In this document: piece after piece, positions 20,279 to 29,968 of the stretch
Position numbering within the stretch: position 1 is the first letter of the stretch
Layout of the letters: each line of letters starts with the position of its first letter
Assembly: GCF_001423125.1 (NCBI RefSeq)
Contig: NZ_LMNW01000002.1
Coordinates: forward strand, 89,998 to 153,997
From: Duganella sp. Leaf126
GTDB lineage: Bacteria > Pseudomonadota > Gammaproteobacteria > Burkholderiales > Burkholderiaceae_D
DNA length: 64,000 bases
Direction: 5' to 3'
Notes under the pieces: generated by a model
Told to the model about the DNA's origin: nothing
The model's database searches: none
The model's input: only the letters and a program-made list of their open reading frames with translations
Translations under genes and position numbers: made by a program

Positions 20279-20626
20279 TCAGTCGTCGCCGCCCGAATGG
20301 GTCAGCGCGTACTGCAGGTGCTGCCACCAGTGCTCGCGCGACTGCACGGTGCGCAGGCACTTCTTGTCGATCTCGGTGGTGAACACCTTGTCCTGACACT
20401 GCTTGGTCGCCAGCGCATGGCGCTGGTTCTCGACGCCGATCAGCACCACCGACAGCCACACCACCACGGCAAGCAGCAGCAGGGCCGCGCTCCAGGCCAC
20501 GTGGTTGATGTACGCCCATTCGAACAGGTTTTCGATGGCCGGCGACGACTCCTTGTAGATCTTCATCACCTTGCCTTCGGCTGCCTCGCGCTCTTCGCTG
20601 ATCTTTTTCATCGCTCGTCCATTCAA
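20279..20626 (-). CDS. Hypothetical single-span membrane protein
   Basis: 115 residues (110 if started at the second Met, ATG 20609-20611, which has GGA 6 nt upstream). Charged N-terminus, one membrane helix (VAWSAALLLLAVVVWLSVVLIGV, about 43-65), and a C-terminal domain with two cysteines (KQCQDKVF, KKCLRTVQ) that is likely periplasmic. I do not recognise it. A terminator follows closely. Confidence 0.7.
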   Translation of the reverse strand: MNGRAMKKISEEREAAEGKVMKIYKESSPAIENLFEWAYINHVAWSAALLLLAVVVWLSVVLIGVENQRHALATKQCQDKVFTTEIDKKCLRTVQSREHWWQHLQYALTHSGGDD

Positions 20627-20717
20627 TAAACCCCAAACCCGTCGTATCTACCCCGGCGCCGTGTCATGCTCCCATGACGATGGCACGACGCGAGGTTACC
20701 ACTGTTTGCCTTATCGG

Positions 20718-20833
20718 GACCTCGAAAAACCGTAGCGAGCGGCCCGATGTCGTCTTGAGTAGCGCAAGCGTACGGAGGTACGCTGAGCAACGGAGAAGCG
20801 ATAGCGGGTCGCGCAGTAGGTTTTTCGAGGTTC
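20718..20833. mobile_element. MITE-like 116-bp element with terminal inverted repeats and 9-bp flanking duplication
   Basis: Terminal inverted repeats ACCTCGAAAAACC (20719-20731) and GGTTTTTCGAGGT (20819-20831) match over 13 bp. An internal hairpin, AGCGTAC-GGAG-GTACGCT, lies near 20768-20785. The direct repeat CCTTATCGG flanks the element at 20709-20717 and 20834-20842, as a target-site duplication would. No coding capacity. Located between the small membrane protein gene's promoter side and the TonB receptor's 3' end. Confidence 0.65.
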
Positions 20834-20855
20834 CCTTATCGGCCGCTTAAAAACT

Positions 20856-22814
20856 CTAGCGTGCAGACAGCTTTAACTGGCGGCCATCGGCAGTGTAAAT
20901 GCCGCCGTTCCCGCGCAGGCAGCTGTACGCCTGCGAGTAATACCGCTTGTCGGTCAGGTTCTGGCCCGAGACCGCCAGCTCCCACTGGCCGACGGTGCGC
21001 GCGTAGCGGCCGTCGAGCGTGGTGTAGGACGGGATTCTGCCGGCGCAGCTGTTGGCAAAATCCTCGCCATAGCGCTGGTCATCGACCCACTGCACGCCGA
21101 GGTCGGCGCTGTGGCCGGTGGCCGGCACCCAGCTCAGTCGCGCGGTCACGGTGTGTTCCGGTACCAGCACCATCTGCCTGCCGGCGAAGGCGCCGCTGCG
21201 GAACTTGGCATCGACGTACTGGTAGTGGGCGCTCACGCGCCAGTCCGGCGCGATGCGCTGCTCGGCGTCGAGTTCGAAGCCCTGGCGCCTGGTCGGGTCG
21301 AGGTTGGTGTTGGCGAAGTTGACCGGATCGTAGAAGATCTCGTCGGTCAGGTTGCTGCGGAACAGGCGCGCAGTCGCCTTGCTGGCGGCGTCGATGGCGT
21401 AGGTGGCGCCGAGTTCCAGGTCCTTCGATTTCTGCGGACGCAGTGCTTCGTTGATGACCGGCGTGTAGGCGTTTTCATCGGCGTTGGCCAGGCGGTAGCT
21501 CTGGCCGGCCTTGCCGAACACGGTCAGACCGCTCGCCGGCATATAGCTCAACTGGATTTCCCAGGCATTCAGGCCTTGCGTCAGGTTGTAGCCGGTGGTG
21601 GCGTAGCTCTGGGTATCGCGGTAGTGCTTGTCGAACAATTCGCGCCGTACACCTGCCGAAATACGGCCATCATGGACCGGATCGAAACGCAGTTCGTCAC
21701 GCAGGTACACCGCTTTCGACTTCTGCTCGGCGTACGGATCGGCCGGTGCGCCGGCCACCTTGACAGTACGCTCCCACTTGGTGAAATCGGCGCCGACGAG
21801 CAGTTCGTTGACCATGCCGCGCACCGCACCGAGCTTGCGCACCCGCGGCGAGAACTGCAGCTGCCTGGTATCGAAACTGGAGACATACGGGAAGTCGGAC
21901 GACAGATAGTTCGAGTCCACGGTGCGTTTGCGGTACGACAGTTCTGCCGCCAGGTCGTGGCCATCGAGACGGTAGGCGCCGAATCCGGTCAGGCGGTCGC
22001 TGTCGAGGGCGCCGTAGTCATTTGGCGAGAAGGTCTGACGCGGATTGGCCTTGAACTGCGCTTCGGTCAGCGCACCGGGCAGGCGCGAGTCCTGGCGTGC
22101 GCCCTCGTAGCGCACACCCACGCGACCGGCGTCGGTGTGCCATTGCAGGCCGCCGCTCAGTTGCGACTGGCGGAATGCGTTGTTGTCGCGGTAGTTGTCG
22201 GTGCGCTGGTGGCCGGCGCTGACATCGGCCGAGAAATCGGACCACGACTGCGCCATGGAAGCACGGGCCTCGCCGGCATGGAAGCTGCCGCCTTCGACGA
22301 ACACGGAGCCGCTGCCGGCGCGCTGGTCGGGACGTTTGGTGACAATATTGATCACGCCACCGGTGGCGCCGTCGCCGTACAGCACGCTGGCGCCGCCGCG
22401 CGTGATCTCGATGCGCTCGACGCTGTCGATCGGGATGGTGGACAGCACCGGATTGCGCAATTCGTTTTCCGACAGCCGCACGCCATCGACCACGATCACC
22501 ATGTTCTGGGCGCTGTTGGTGCCAAAGCCGCGCAGGTCGAGCGTGAAGTCCGGGCTGCCATCGAGGCTCTGGCGGCCGAACACGCCGCCGATCTTGCGGA
22601 TCGCGGCGTTCACGTCGCTGGCGCCGGCGCGGCGGATCTCGTCGGCCGTGATGACGGTGGCGCCGATGGGCGCGAGCGACGGATCGGCATCGAAACGGGC
22701 GCCGGTGATGACGACCGGCGACAGCGCCTGGGGCACTTGCGCCACAGCGGCAGGGGCGATGAAACAGAGGGAAACGGCGGCAGCGAGCAGGCGCGGACGA
22801 AGTGCAGAAGACAT
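20856..22814 (-). CDS. TonB-dependent outer-membrane receptor
   Basis: 652 residues from the ATG at 22812-22814, which begins a signal peptide ending AAVAQV. A TonB-box-like SPVVITGAR is followed by a plug domain (about 30-150: GATVITADEIRRAGASDVNA, LRGFGTNSAQNMVIVVDGVR, IERIEITRGGASVLYG, GGVINIVTK) and a 22-strand barrel. The barrel ends in LKLSAR rather than the common terminal aromatic residue. The general architecture fits BtuB/siderophore-type receptors; the ligand cannot be told from sequence alone, and no Fur box or riboswitch was seen upstream. Confidence 0.92.
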   Translation of the reverse strand: MSSALRPRLLAAAVSLCFIAPAAVAQVPQALSPVVITGARFDADPSLAPIGATVITADEIRRAGASDVNAAIRKIGGVFGRQSLDGSPDFTLDLRGFGTNSAQNMVIVVDGVRLSENELRNPVLSTIPIDSVERIEITRGGASVLYGDGATGGVINIVTKRPDQRAGSGSVFVEGGSFHAGEARASMAQSWSDFSADVSAGHQRTDNYRDNNAFRQSQLSGGLQWHTDAGRVGVRYEGARQDSRLPGALTEAQFKANPRQTFSPNDYGALDSDRLTGFGAYRLDGHDLAAELSYRKRTVDSNYLSSDFPYVSSFDTRQLQFSPRVRKLGAVRGMVNELLVGADFTKWERTVKVAGAPADPYAEQKSKAVYLRDELRFDPVHDGRISAGVRRELFDKHYRDTQSYATTGYNLTQGLNAWEIQLSYMPASGLTVFGKAGQSYRLANADENAYTPVINEALRPQKSKDLELGATYAIDAASKATARLFRSNLTDEIFYDPVNFANTNLDPTRRQGFELDAEQRIAPDWRVSAHYQYVDAKFRSGAFAGRQMVLVPEHTVTARLSWVPATGHSADLGVQWVDDQRYGEDFANSCAGRIPSYTTLDGRYARTVGQWELAVSGQNLTDKRYYSQAYSCLRGNGGIYTADGRQLKLSAR

Positions 22815-22977
22815 GGGATGGATGACCAGTAAAACGGGAAGGCGCACATTATACGCGTGATATTTTGCACGTCCTTCAGCATCCATATTTTGGATGGAAC
22901 CTATCCATTTTTTCGCCATTGTCGAGCCGACCGCGCGGCCCTATATTGGTCAATTGAATCGACCCGGAGTGCAAGCC

Positions 22978-23778
22978 ATGTCTACCACCCTCCCCACCTA
23001 TTTCCTGTCCCACGGCGGCGGCCCCTGGCCGTTCATGATGGACCAGGTCGGCCACCTGTACGCGCAGCTCGACGCATCGCTGCGCGACATCCCGCGCCAG
23101 ATCGGCGGCAAGCCGCGTGCGGTGCTGGTCATTACCGCCCACTGGGAAGGGCGCGACTTCCTGCTGTCGTCGTCGGCCAGCCCCCCGATGATCTACGACT
23201 ACGGCGGCTTCCCGCCGCACACCTACCAGGTGCAGTACCCGGCACCCGGCTCGCCCGCGCTGGCCGCACGCGTGCAGGCGCTGCTGCAGGCCGGCGGCCA
23301 CCCGGCAACGCTCGACGACGGACGCGGCTTCGACCACGGCACCTTCAGCGCCATGGTGCCGGTGTTCCCGCAAGCGGACGTGCCGATCGTCCAGCTCTCG
23401 CTCAAGCACGGCCTCGACGCGCGCACCCATATCGAGGCCGGGCGGCTGCTGGCGCCATTGCGCGACGAAGGGGTGCTGATCGTGGGCAGCGGCCTCAGTT
23501 ACCACAACCTGCGCGCCTTCAACGCCCAGGGCGCGGCCGCGTCGCACGCGTTTGACAACTGGCTGCGCGCGACGATGGCGCTGCCGCCGGGCGAGCGCAC
23601 CCGGGCCCTGATCGACTGGGAACGGGCACCGGGCGCGCGCATGGCGCACCCGCGCGAGGAGCATTTGTTACCGTTGATGGTGGTGCTGGGGGCGGCCGAG
23701 CAGGCGGCGGCCAGCGTGCCGTACCACGAAGACGCGTTCATGGGGGCGCTGGCGGTCAGCAGCGTCCGCTTCGGCTAG
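22978..23778 (+). CDS. DODA-type extradiol ring-cleavage dioxygenase
   Basis: 266 residues starting MSTTLPTYFLSHGGGPWPFM; GGAG lies 8-9 nt upstream, and in-frame codons further up lack conservation. The SHGGGPWP loop, VITAHWEG, DYGGFPPHTYQVQYPAPG, and the FDHGTFSAMVPVFP segment supply the metal-binding His residues of the LigB/DODA family. These enzymes open catechol rings such as 4,5-DOPA, and related bacterial members have other or unknown substrates. Converges on ylqF. Confidence 0.93.
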   Translation: MSTTLPTYFLSHGGGPWPFMMDQVGHLYAQLDASLRDIPRQIGGKPRAVLVITAHWEGRDFLLSSSASPPMIYDYGGFPPHTYQVQYPAPGSPALAARVQALLQAGGHPATLDDGRGFDHGTFSAMVPVFPQADVPIVQLSLKHGLDARTHIEAGRLLAPLRDEGVLIVGSGLSYHNLRAFNAQGAAASHAFDNWLRATMALPPGERTRALIDWERAPGARMAHPREEHLLPLMVVLGAAEQAAASVPYHEDAFMGALAVSSVRFG

Positions 23779-23852
23779 CAGGCCGCTGCGCCGGCGCCGG
23801 AACGCGATGCCCGCCTGGGCGGACCTGGCGGCTTCAAGGGCCGCCGGCGCGA

Positions 23853-24803
23853 TCACGTCCCGCGCTTGCCATTGGCGGCGTTGCGCGCCTTTTCCGCTGC
23901 TGCAGCGGCCTTTTCCGCATTCCTGATCGCCATCTCCGCCTCGTGCGCGGCCAGACGCTCGGTGCGCGAGGCTGGCGTTTCGAGCGAGATCCGTCCCAGC
24001 ACGCCGCTGCGGTAATCGCCGAGGAAGGTGTGCGACGCCTTTTCGAAGTCGTAATCGCCGCCCTTCTGGCGGAAACCGCGCTTGGCTGCAATGCCTTCCA
24101 CCACGGCGATGCCGTCGAAGCTGGCGATGTCCTTGAAGCCGTACCGCGCCACCAGCAGGTCCGGGTAGTAGCGCAGCATCTCGTCGGCCAGGTACACGGC
24201 CACTTCTTCCTCGATCAGGGCATTCGAGCCGATGGCGTGGCTCGCTGCCAGCATCAGGCCGTCGGTGGGCAGCGCGATCTTCGGCCACAGCATGCCCGGG
24301 GTATCGACCAGGATGGTGTTCTTGTCGAGGTAGAGCTTCTGCTGCTGCTTGGTGACGGCCGGCTCGTCGCCGACCTTTGCCACGCGTTTTTTCAGCAGGG
24401 CGTTCATCAGCGTTGACTTGCCGACATTGGGGATCCCCATGATCATGATGCGCAGCGGCTTGGTCGGCACGCTGCGGTGCGGCGCCAGCTTGCGCGCCAG
24501 GTCGATCACGCGCGCCACGTCGGCCGGCTTCTTGGTCGTCATCGGATACGCGGTCACGCCTTCCTGGGCGTTGTAGAAGTCGGCCCACTGGGCGGTGGCT
24601 GCCGGGTCGGCCAGATCGGTCTTGTTGAGGATTTTCAGGCATGGCCGCTGGCGGAACTTGCGCAGCTCGGCCACCATGGGATTGGTGCTGGCCTCGGGCA
24701 GGCGCGCATCGACCACTTCGATCACCAGATCGATGTTTTCCATCTGCTCGGCCGCCTTTTTCTTGGCGGCGTTCATATGCCCCGGGTACCATTGTATCGA
24801 CAT
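23853..24803 (-). CDS. ylqF: Ribosome biogenesis GTPase YlqF (RbgA)
   Basis: 316 residues with a circularly permuted GTPase domain: G4 ILNKTDLAD (about 58-66) comes before the P-loop GIPNVGKSTLMN (about 125-136), then G3 DTPGM. The N-terminus MSIQWYPGHMNAAKKKAAEQ is the family signature. The C-terminal part includes a YDFEKASHTFLGDYRSG segment and a Lys/Ala-rich tail. It acts in late 50S subunit assembly. The start is fixed by the conserved QWYPGHM motif. Confidence 0.95.
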   Translation of the reverse strand: MSIQWYPGHMNAAKKKAAEQMENIDLVIEVVDARLPEASTNPMVAELRKFRQRPCLKILNKTDLADPAATAQWADFYNAQEGVTAYPMTTKKPADVARVIDLARKLAPHRSVPTKPLRIMIMGIPNVGKSTLMNALLKKRVAKVGDEPAVTKQQQKLYLDKNTILVDTPGMLWPKIALPTDGLMLAASHAIGSNALIEEEVAVYLADEMLRYYPDLLVARYGFKDIASFDGIAVVEGIAAKRGFRQKGGDYDFEKASHTFLGDYRSGVLGRISLETPASRTERLAAHEAEMAIRNAEKAAAAAEKARNAANGKRGT

Positions 24804-24934
24804 GCTCTGACCTTCAAAATCGTTCTGACAATCCGCTATTTTACCTGCTGGCCGGGGCAGGATTCGGATATCATGGTCCGTCTGGCGTTTTAATAACCAT
24901 ATAAACAATATTGTCATCCGGAGTGAGTTTGAAG

Positions 24935-26923
24935 ATGAATAGTGCGGCATTATCCAATCCCAGGGAAATCACCATCCGCGGGATTGCCCTCGGCATTCTG
25001 ATCACGCTGGTATTTACGGCAGCGCAGGTGTACCTGGGCCTGAAAGTCGGTCTCACCTTCGCCACCTCGATACCGGCAGCGGTGATCTCGATGGCGCTGC
25101 TCTCGGCATTCAAGAACGCCACCATCCAGGAAAACAACATCGTCCAGACCATCGCGTCGGCCGCCGGCACGCTGGCCTCGGTGATCTTCGTGCTGCCCGG
25201 CCTGCTGATGGTCGGCTGGTGGACCCACATCCCGTTCTGGCCCACCTTTGGCGCCTGCGCCGTGGGCGGCGTGCTGGGCGTGATGTACACGGTGCCGCTG
25301 CGCCGCGCGCTGGTGTCGCAATCGACGCTGCCCTACCCGGAAGGCGTGGCGGCGGCCGAAGTGCTCAAGGTGGGCACCGCCACGCGCGCCGGCGCGCAAG
25401 AAGGCAAGGCAGGCCTGCGCGCCGTGCTGCTGGGCGCCATCGCCTCGGCGGTCATGGCTGCCGGCGCCGCCGCCAAGCTGATGGCCGGTGAACTGAGCAT
25501 CTATTTCCGTACCAGCGCCACCGGCGCCACGGGCCTCGGCGCGGCCGGTTCGCTGGCGCTGGTCGGCGCCGGTCACCTGATGGGCATCACGGTCGGTGTG
25601 GCCATGCTGGTCGGCTTGGTGATCGCCTGGGGCATGCTGGTGCCGTGGCTGACCACATTGGCGCCCGCTGCCGCCGGCATGGACGCCGCCGGCCACGCGC
25701 TGTCGATCTGGGCCAAGGAAGTGCGCATGATCGGCGCCGGCGTGATTGGCGTGGCCGCCATCATCACGCTGGCCGGCCTGGCCAAGCCCATCATCGGCGG
25801 CCTCAAATCGGCGATGGACACGGCGCGCCGCGCCAAGCTCGAAGGCGCCGTCATCGACCGTACCGAACAGGACATCCCGATCTTCATCGTCGGCCTGGTG
25901 ACGCTGCTGGCGATGGTGCCGGCCGGCTGGCTGCTGGCCAGCTTCCTGCAGGGCGGTCCCCTGGCGTCGCTGTCGCTGCCGCTGGTGGCGGTCGGTGTCG
26001 GCTACATCCTGGTGGCCGGCGTGTTTGCCGCAGCCGTCTGCGGCTACATGGCAGGCCTGATCGGCTCGTCCAACTCGCCCGTGTCGGGCATCGCCATCCT
26101 CACCATCCTCGGCGCCGCGCTCACCGTCGGCATGGTGGGGCGCAGCGTGATGGGACCGGAAGTGGCGCATGCGCTGGTTGCCTATGCGCTGTTCGTCACC
26201 ACCGTGGTGCTGGCCGTGGCCGTGATCGGCAACGACAACCTGCAGGACCTGAAAACCGGCCAGCTGGTCAACGCCACGCCGTGGAAACAGCAGGTGGCGC
26301 TGCTGATCGGCGTGTTCGCCGGTTCGTGCGTGGTGCCGCCGGTGGTGGAACTGCTCAACCATGCCAACGGTTTCGTCGGTGCGCCGAACCTCGATGCGAT
26401 CTCCGACCAGCCGCTGGCGGCGCCGCAGGCGCTGCTCATTTCCACGCTGGCCAAGGGCGTGATCGGCGGCGACCTGCAGTGGAACCTGATCGGCTACGGC
26501 GCCCTGATCGGCCTGGGCCTGGTGCTGGTCAACTTCGTGCTGAAGAAGGCATCGCACGACAAATACAGCCTGCCGCCGCTGGGCGTGGGCCTGGCGATCT
26601 ACCTGCCCAGCGCCGTGATCACGCCGGTGGTGCTGGGCGCGGTGCTCGGCTACTACTTCGAGAAAGCGGTCGGCCATTCGGCGGCCGGCGAAACCGCCAA
26701 GCGTCTGGCGGTGCTGATCATGTCGGGCTTCATCGTGGGCGAAAGCCTGTTCAACGTGGCGCTGGCCGGGCTGATCGTGGTCTCGGGCCAGGGCGAACCG
26801 CTGGCCATTACTACCTCGCTGACCGAAGCGCACACCATGCTGATCTCGCTGGTGGTGGCGGCGTTTGCCATCGTCGGCCTGTACCGCTGGGCCGGCAAGC
26901 AGGGCAGGCTGGTGGCGGGCTGA
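24935..26923 (+). CDS. OPT-family oligopeptide transporter
   Basis: 662 residues and about 14-16 membrane helices, a proton-coupled inner-membrane transporter of the oligopeptide transporter family. The opening REITIRGIALGILITLVFTAAQVYLGLKVG and the SSNSPVSGIAILTILGAA loop (NPVSG-like) are characteristic; NDNLQDLKTGQLVNATPWKQQ is another conserved segment. The ATG at 24935 has a GGAG 8-9 nt upstream. Substrate may be peptides or metal chelates; no adjacent gene narrows it. Confidence 0.93.
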   Translation: MNSAALSNPREITIRGIALGILITLVFTAAQVYLGLKVGLTFATSIPAAVISMALLSAFKNATIQENNIVQTIASAAGTLASVIFVLPGLLMVGWWTHIPFWPTFGACAVGGVLGVMYTVPLRRALVSQSTLPYPEGVAAAEVLKVGTATRAGAQEGKAGLRAVLLGAIASAVMAAGAAAKLMAGELSIYFRTSATGATGLGAAGSLALVGAGHLMGITVGVAMLVGLVIAWGMLVPWLTTLAPAAAGMDAAGHALSIWAKEVRMIGAGVIGVAAIITLAGLAKPIIGGLKSAMDTARRAKLEGAVIDRTEQDIPIFIVGLVTLLAMVPAGWLLASFLQGGPLASLSLPLVAVGVGYILVAGVFAAAVCGYMAGLIGSSNSPVSGIAILTILGAALTVGMVGRSVMGPEVAHALVAYALFVTTVVLAVAVIGNDNLQDLKTGQLVNATPWKQQVALLIGVFAGSCVVPPVVELLNHANGFVGAPNLDAISDQPLAAPQALLISTLAKGVIGGDLQWNLIGYGALIGLGLVLVNFVLKKASHDKYSLPPLGVGLAIYLPSAVITPVVLGAVLGYYFEKAVGHSAAGETAKRLAVLIMSGFIVGESLFNVALAGLIVVSGQGEPLAITTSLTEAHTMLISLVVAAFAIVGLYRWAGKQGRLVAG

Positions 26924-26934
26924 ATCTGCGGCTG

Positions 26935-26963
26935 CGCGCCCGGCAGCATGCTGGCCGGGCGCG
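26935..26963. terminator. Strong GC-rich stem-loop between the OPT transporter and deacetylase genes
   Basis: CGCGCCCGG (26935-26943) and CCGGGCGCG (26955-26963) form a 9-bp stem around an 11-nt loop. There is no T run, so termination is likely but not certain for either converging gene. Confidence 0.4.
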
Positions 26964-27017
26964 TGGCCACGGGGCCGGGCGGCGCTGCCGGCACTGCGGC
27001 CGGACCCGCTTCCCGAT

Positions 27018-27944
27018 TCAGATTTCGGCCAGCGCCTTCAGGTGGGCCACCACGCTGCGGCCCAGCGCCGAGAGGTTGTAGCCGCCCTCGAGGCAGCTGA
27101 CGATGCGCCCGCCGGCGTAGCGGCGGGCGATGTCCATGATCTGCTCGGTGATCCAGGCGTAATCCGCTTCCACCAGGCCCATGCCGCCCAGGTCGTCCTC
27201 GCGGTGGGCGTCGAAGCCGGCCGAAATAAAAACCATCTCGGGCTTGAATGCATGCAGCGCCGGCAGCCATTGCTCGGTGACGATGCGGCGCACGTCGTCG
27301 CCCTTCGAGGCCAGCGGCAGCGGCACGTTGACGCGGTTGGGCGTGACCGGCAGCGGTTCGTTATACGGAAAGAACGGGTACTGAAAGAAGCTTGCCATCA
27401 GCACGCGCGGCTCGTCGCGGAACGCTTCCTCGGTGCCGTTGCCGTGGTGGACGTCGAAATCGATGATCGCCACCCGCGCCAGACCGCGCGCGTCGAGCGC
27501 GTGGCGGGCGGCGATGGCGACGTTGTTGAACAGGCAGAAGCCCATCGGCTCGGACGCGCGCGCGTGGTGGCCGGGCGGGCGCACCGAGCAGAAAGCGTTG
27601 TCGATCTCGCCGTCGATCACGGCGTCGGTGGCCGCCACCGCCGCACCGGCCGCGCGCTGCGCCGCCAGCCAGCTCCAGGCGTTGAGGGCAGTGTCGCCGT
27701 CGAGCGGATAGGTATCGCCGGCCGCCGGCACGTTGTCGCGGATGATGGCGATGGCATTGCGGGTGTGGTTGCGTTCGAGATCGGCAATGGCCACCAGCGG
27801 TGCCTCGCGGTGGTCGAGCAGGTCGCTGATGTGGGAGCCGATCAACTGGTCGGCAATCGCCTGCAGCCGCGCGGGCGACTCGGGATGCCACTCCCCCATG
27901 TCGTGGCGCTGGCAGTCGGGATGGCTGTAGATGGCGGTGGTCAT
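27018..27944 (-). CDS. Histone deacetylase family protein
   Basis: 308 residues from MTTAIYSHPDCQRHDMGEWH. Arginase-fold deacetylase motifs: HPESPARLQAI, RPPGHHARASEPMGFCLFNN (catalytic His pair), IIDFDVHHGNGTEEAF (zinc ligands D and H), and SAGFDAHREDDLGGM. Such bacterial proteins hydrolyse acetylated small molecules or proteins; the substrate here is not known. It is divergent from the MoxR operon, 92 bp apart. Confidence 0.93.
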   Translation of the reverse strand: MTTAIYSHPDCQRHDMGEWHPESPARLQAIADQLIGSHISDLLDHREAPLVAIADLERNHTRNAIAIIRDNVPAAGDTYPLDGDTALNAWSWLAAQRAAGAAVAATDAVIDGEIDNAFCSVRPPGHHARASEPMGFCLFNNVAIAARHALDARGLARVAIIDFDVHHGNGTEEAFRDEPRVLMASFFQYPFFPYNEPLPVTPNRVNVPLPLASKGDDVRRIVTEQWLPALHAFKPEMVFISAGFDAHREDDLGGMGLVEADYAWITEQIMDIARRYAGGRIVSCLEGGYNLSALGRSVVAHLKALAEI

Positions 27945-28036
27945 GACTCTGTTGTGTCTCCGGCGCAGTTTCTCGCATAGAATCGACCCTACGTCGGACC
28001 GGTCCATGCTTTCTATGCGCTAATCTACCACACATC

Positions 28037-28957
28037 ATGACCACAAAATTACACGCGGCGGCACGGCAGATAGGCGAGATCATCGTCGGCAAGGACGTGC
28101 AGATCCGCCAGGCGCTGGCCTGCCTGCTGGCCGGCGGCCACCTGCTGGTCGAAGACGTGCCGGGCGTGGGCAAGACCACGCTGGCGCAGGCGCTGGCCAT
28201 CTCGCTGGGCCTGCGTTTCAACCGCATCCAGTTCACCAGCGACCTGCTGCCGGCCGACGTCAACGGCATCTCGATCTACGACCGCGAGCAGAACGGCTTC
28301 GTGTTCCATCCCGGCCCGGTGTTTACCCAGGTACTGCTGGCCGACGAAATCAACCGCGCCACGCCCAAGACCCAGTCCGGCCTGCTCGAGGCGATGGAAG
28401 AACGCCAGGTCAGCGCCGATGGCGTCACGCGGCCGCTGCCCGCGCCGTTCTTCGTGATCGCCACACAGAATCCCACCCACCAGGTCGGCACCTTCCCGCT
28501 GCCGGAGTCGCAGCTCGACCGTTTTCTGATGTGCCTGTCGCTCGGCTACCCGGACGCCGCCGCCGAACGCGCGCTGCTGCTGGGCGAGGACCGGCGCGCC
28601 CTGCTCAAGACGCTGCCGGCGGCCATGACGGCCAGCGAGCTGGCCGCCGCCCAGGCCGCGCTGCGCGCGCTGCACGTGGCGCCCGCGCTGGCCGACTACG
28701 TGCAGCGGCTGGCCGCCGCCTCGCGCCACGACGGCCTGTTCGCCGAGGGGCTGAGCCCGCGCGCCGCCATCGCCCTGCTGCAGGCGGCGCGCGCCTGGGC
28801 CGCGCTCGAAGGCCGCAACCACGTGCTGCCCGAGGACGTGCAGGCGGTGCTGGCACCCGTCTGCACGCACCGCCTGCGCCCGGCCAGGGCGGCCCACGGC
28901 GCAGCGCTGGCCAGCGGCGACCTGGTGCTGCAGTGGCAGGCCTCGGTGCCGGTGTAG
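28037..28957 (+). CDS. MoxR-family AAA+ ATPase
   Basis: 306 residues: P-loop GVGKTTLAQ, Walker B LLADEINRATPKTQ, and sensor IATQNPTHQVGTFPLPESQLDRF, all typical of MoxR chaperone-like ATPases. First gene of a MoxR-DUF58-TgpA operon, a conserved trio thought to assemble or activate extracytoplasmic protein complexes. The DUF58 gene starts 6 bp downstream. Confidence 0.95.
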   Translation: MTTKLHAAARQIGEIIVGKDVQIRQALACLLAGGHLLVEDVPGVGKTTLAQALAISLGLRFNRIQFTSDLLPADVNGISIYDREQNGFVFHPGPVFTQVLLADEINRATPKTQSGLLEAMEERQVSADGVTRPLPAPFFVIATQNPTHQVGTFPLPESQLDRFLMCLSLGYPDAAAERALLLGEDRRALLKTLPAAMTASELAAAQAALRALHVAPALADYVQRLAAASRHDGLFAEGLSPRAAIALLQAARAWAALEGRNHVLPEDVQAVLAPVCTHRLRPARAAHGAALASGDLVLQWQASVPV

Positions 28958-28963
28958 GCGGTC

Positions 28964-29968
28964 ATGGCGGCCCGGGCCCGGTGGCAGACGTGGTACCGCG
29001 AACGCCGTGAACGGTGGCTGCGCCAGCGCGAGGATCACGCGGCCGACGGCATCACCCTCACCGCGCGCCGCGTGTACATCCTGCCCACCCGCCCCGGACT
29101 GGCGTTTACCGTCCTGCTGCTGATCATGCTGATCGGCGCCCTTAATTACAACCTGGGCCTCGGCTTCGCGCTGACATTCTTTACCGGCGCCTGCGCCGTG
29201 GCCGACATGTTCCTCACCAACCGCAACCTGGTGCAGCTGCAGCTGACGCCCGGCCGGGCGGCGCCCGTGTTTGCGGGCGAACAGGCGCAGTTCGCGCTGC
29301 AGCTGCACAACCCCACCCGGCGCGACCGGTTTGCGATCCAGGTCGGCTTCGAGCACGCCGCCGCGCCCGCCCATGCCGTCGATGTGGCGGCCGGCGCCGG
29401 CAGCGCCGTGGTGCTGTCGGCGCCGGCGCCGGTACGCGGCTGGCTGCCCGCGCCGCGCATCCGCCTGGCCACCAGCTTTCCGCTCGGGCTGTTTCGCGCC
29501 TGGGCCTACTGGAAGCCGCCCGCGCCCGCGATGGCCGTGCTGGTGTACCCGGCGCCGGAAATGCCGGCATTGCCGCTGCCGTCGCGCGGCGCGGCCAGCG
29601 AGGACGGTCACGGCGCCGTGGGCCTCGACAATTTCGCCGGCATCCGCGCCTACCAGCAGGGCGATCCGCTGCGCCACCTGGCCTGGCGCCAGATCGCGCG
29701 CCACGATCCGGCGCTGGGCGGACACCTGGTGACCAAGCAGTTCGACGGCGGCGCGGTCGCGGAACTGGCGCTCGACCTGGCCGACCTGCCTGCCCACCTC
29801 GACCTCGAACTGCGGCTGTCGCGCCTGACGCAGTGGGTGCTGCAAGCGGAGCTGCGCGCCCTGCCCTACCGCCTGCGTATCGGCGCCGACAGCCACGGCC
29901 CGGGCACCGGCGCCGCCCACCGCGCCGCCTGCCTGCGCGCGCTGGCGCTGTACCGGGCGCCGGCATGA
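28964..29968 (+). CDS. DUF58 domain membrane protein
   Basis: 334 residues with two early membrane helices (about 45-90: GLAFTVLLLIMLIGALNY and LGFALTFFTGACAVADM), an intermediate beta-rich region, and the DUF58 motif GVDNF-like GLDNFAGIRAYQQGDPLRHLAWRQIARH near 220-250. Usual partner of MoxR; molecular role unsettled. Its stop overlaps the next start as ATGA. Confidence 0.93.
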   Translation: MAARARWQTWYRERRERWLRQREDHAADGITLTARRVYILPTRPGLAFTVLLLIMLIGALNYNLGLGFALTFFTGACAVADMFLTNRNLVQLQLTPGRAAPVFAGEQAQFALQLHNPTRRDRFAIQVGFEHAAAPAHAVDVAAGAGSAVVLSAPAPVRGWLPAPRIRLATSFPLGLFRAWAYWKPPAPAMAVLVYPAPEMPALPLPSRGAASEDGHGAVGLDNFAGIRAYQQGDPLRHLAWRQIARHDPALGGHLVTKQFDGGAVAELALDLADLPAHLDLELRLSRLTQWVLQAELRALPYRLRIGADSHGPGTGAAHRAACLRALALYRAPA

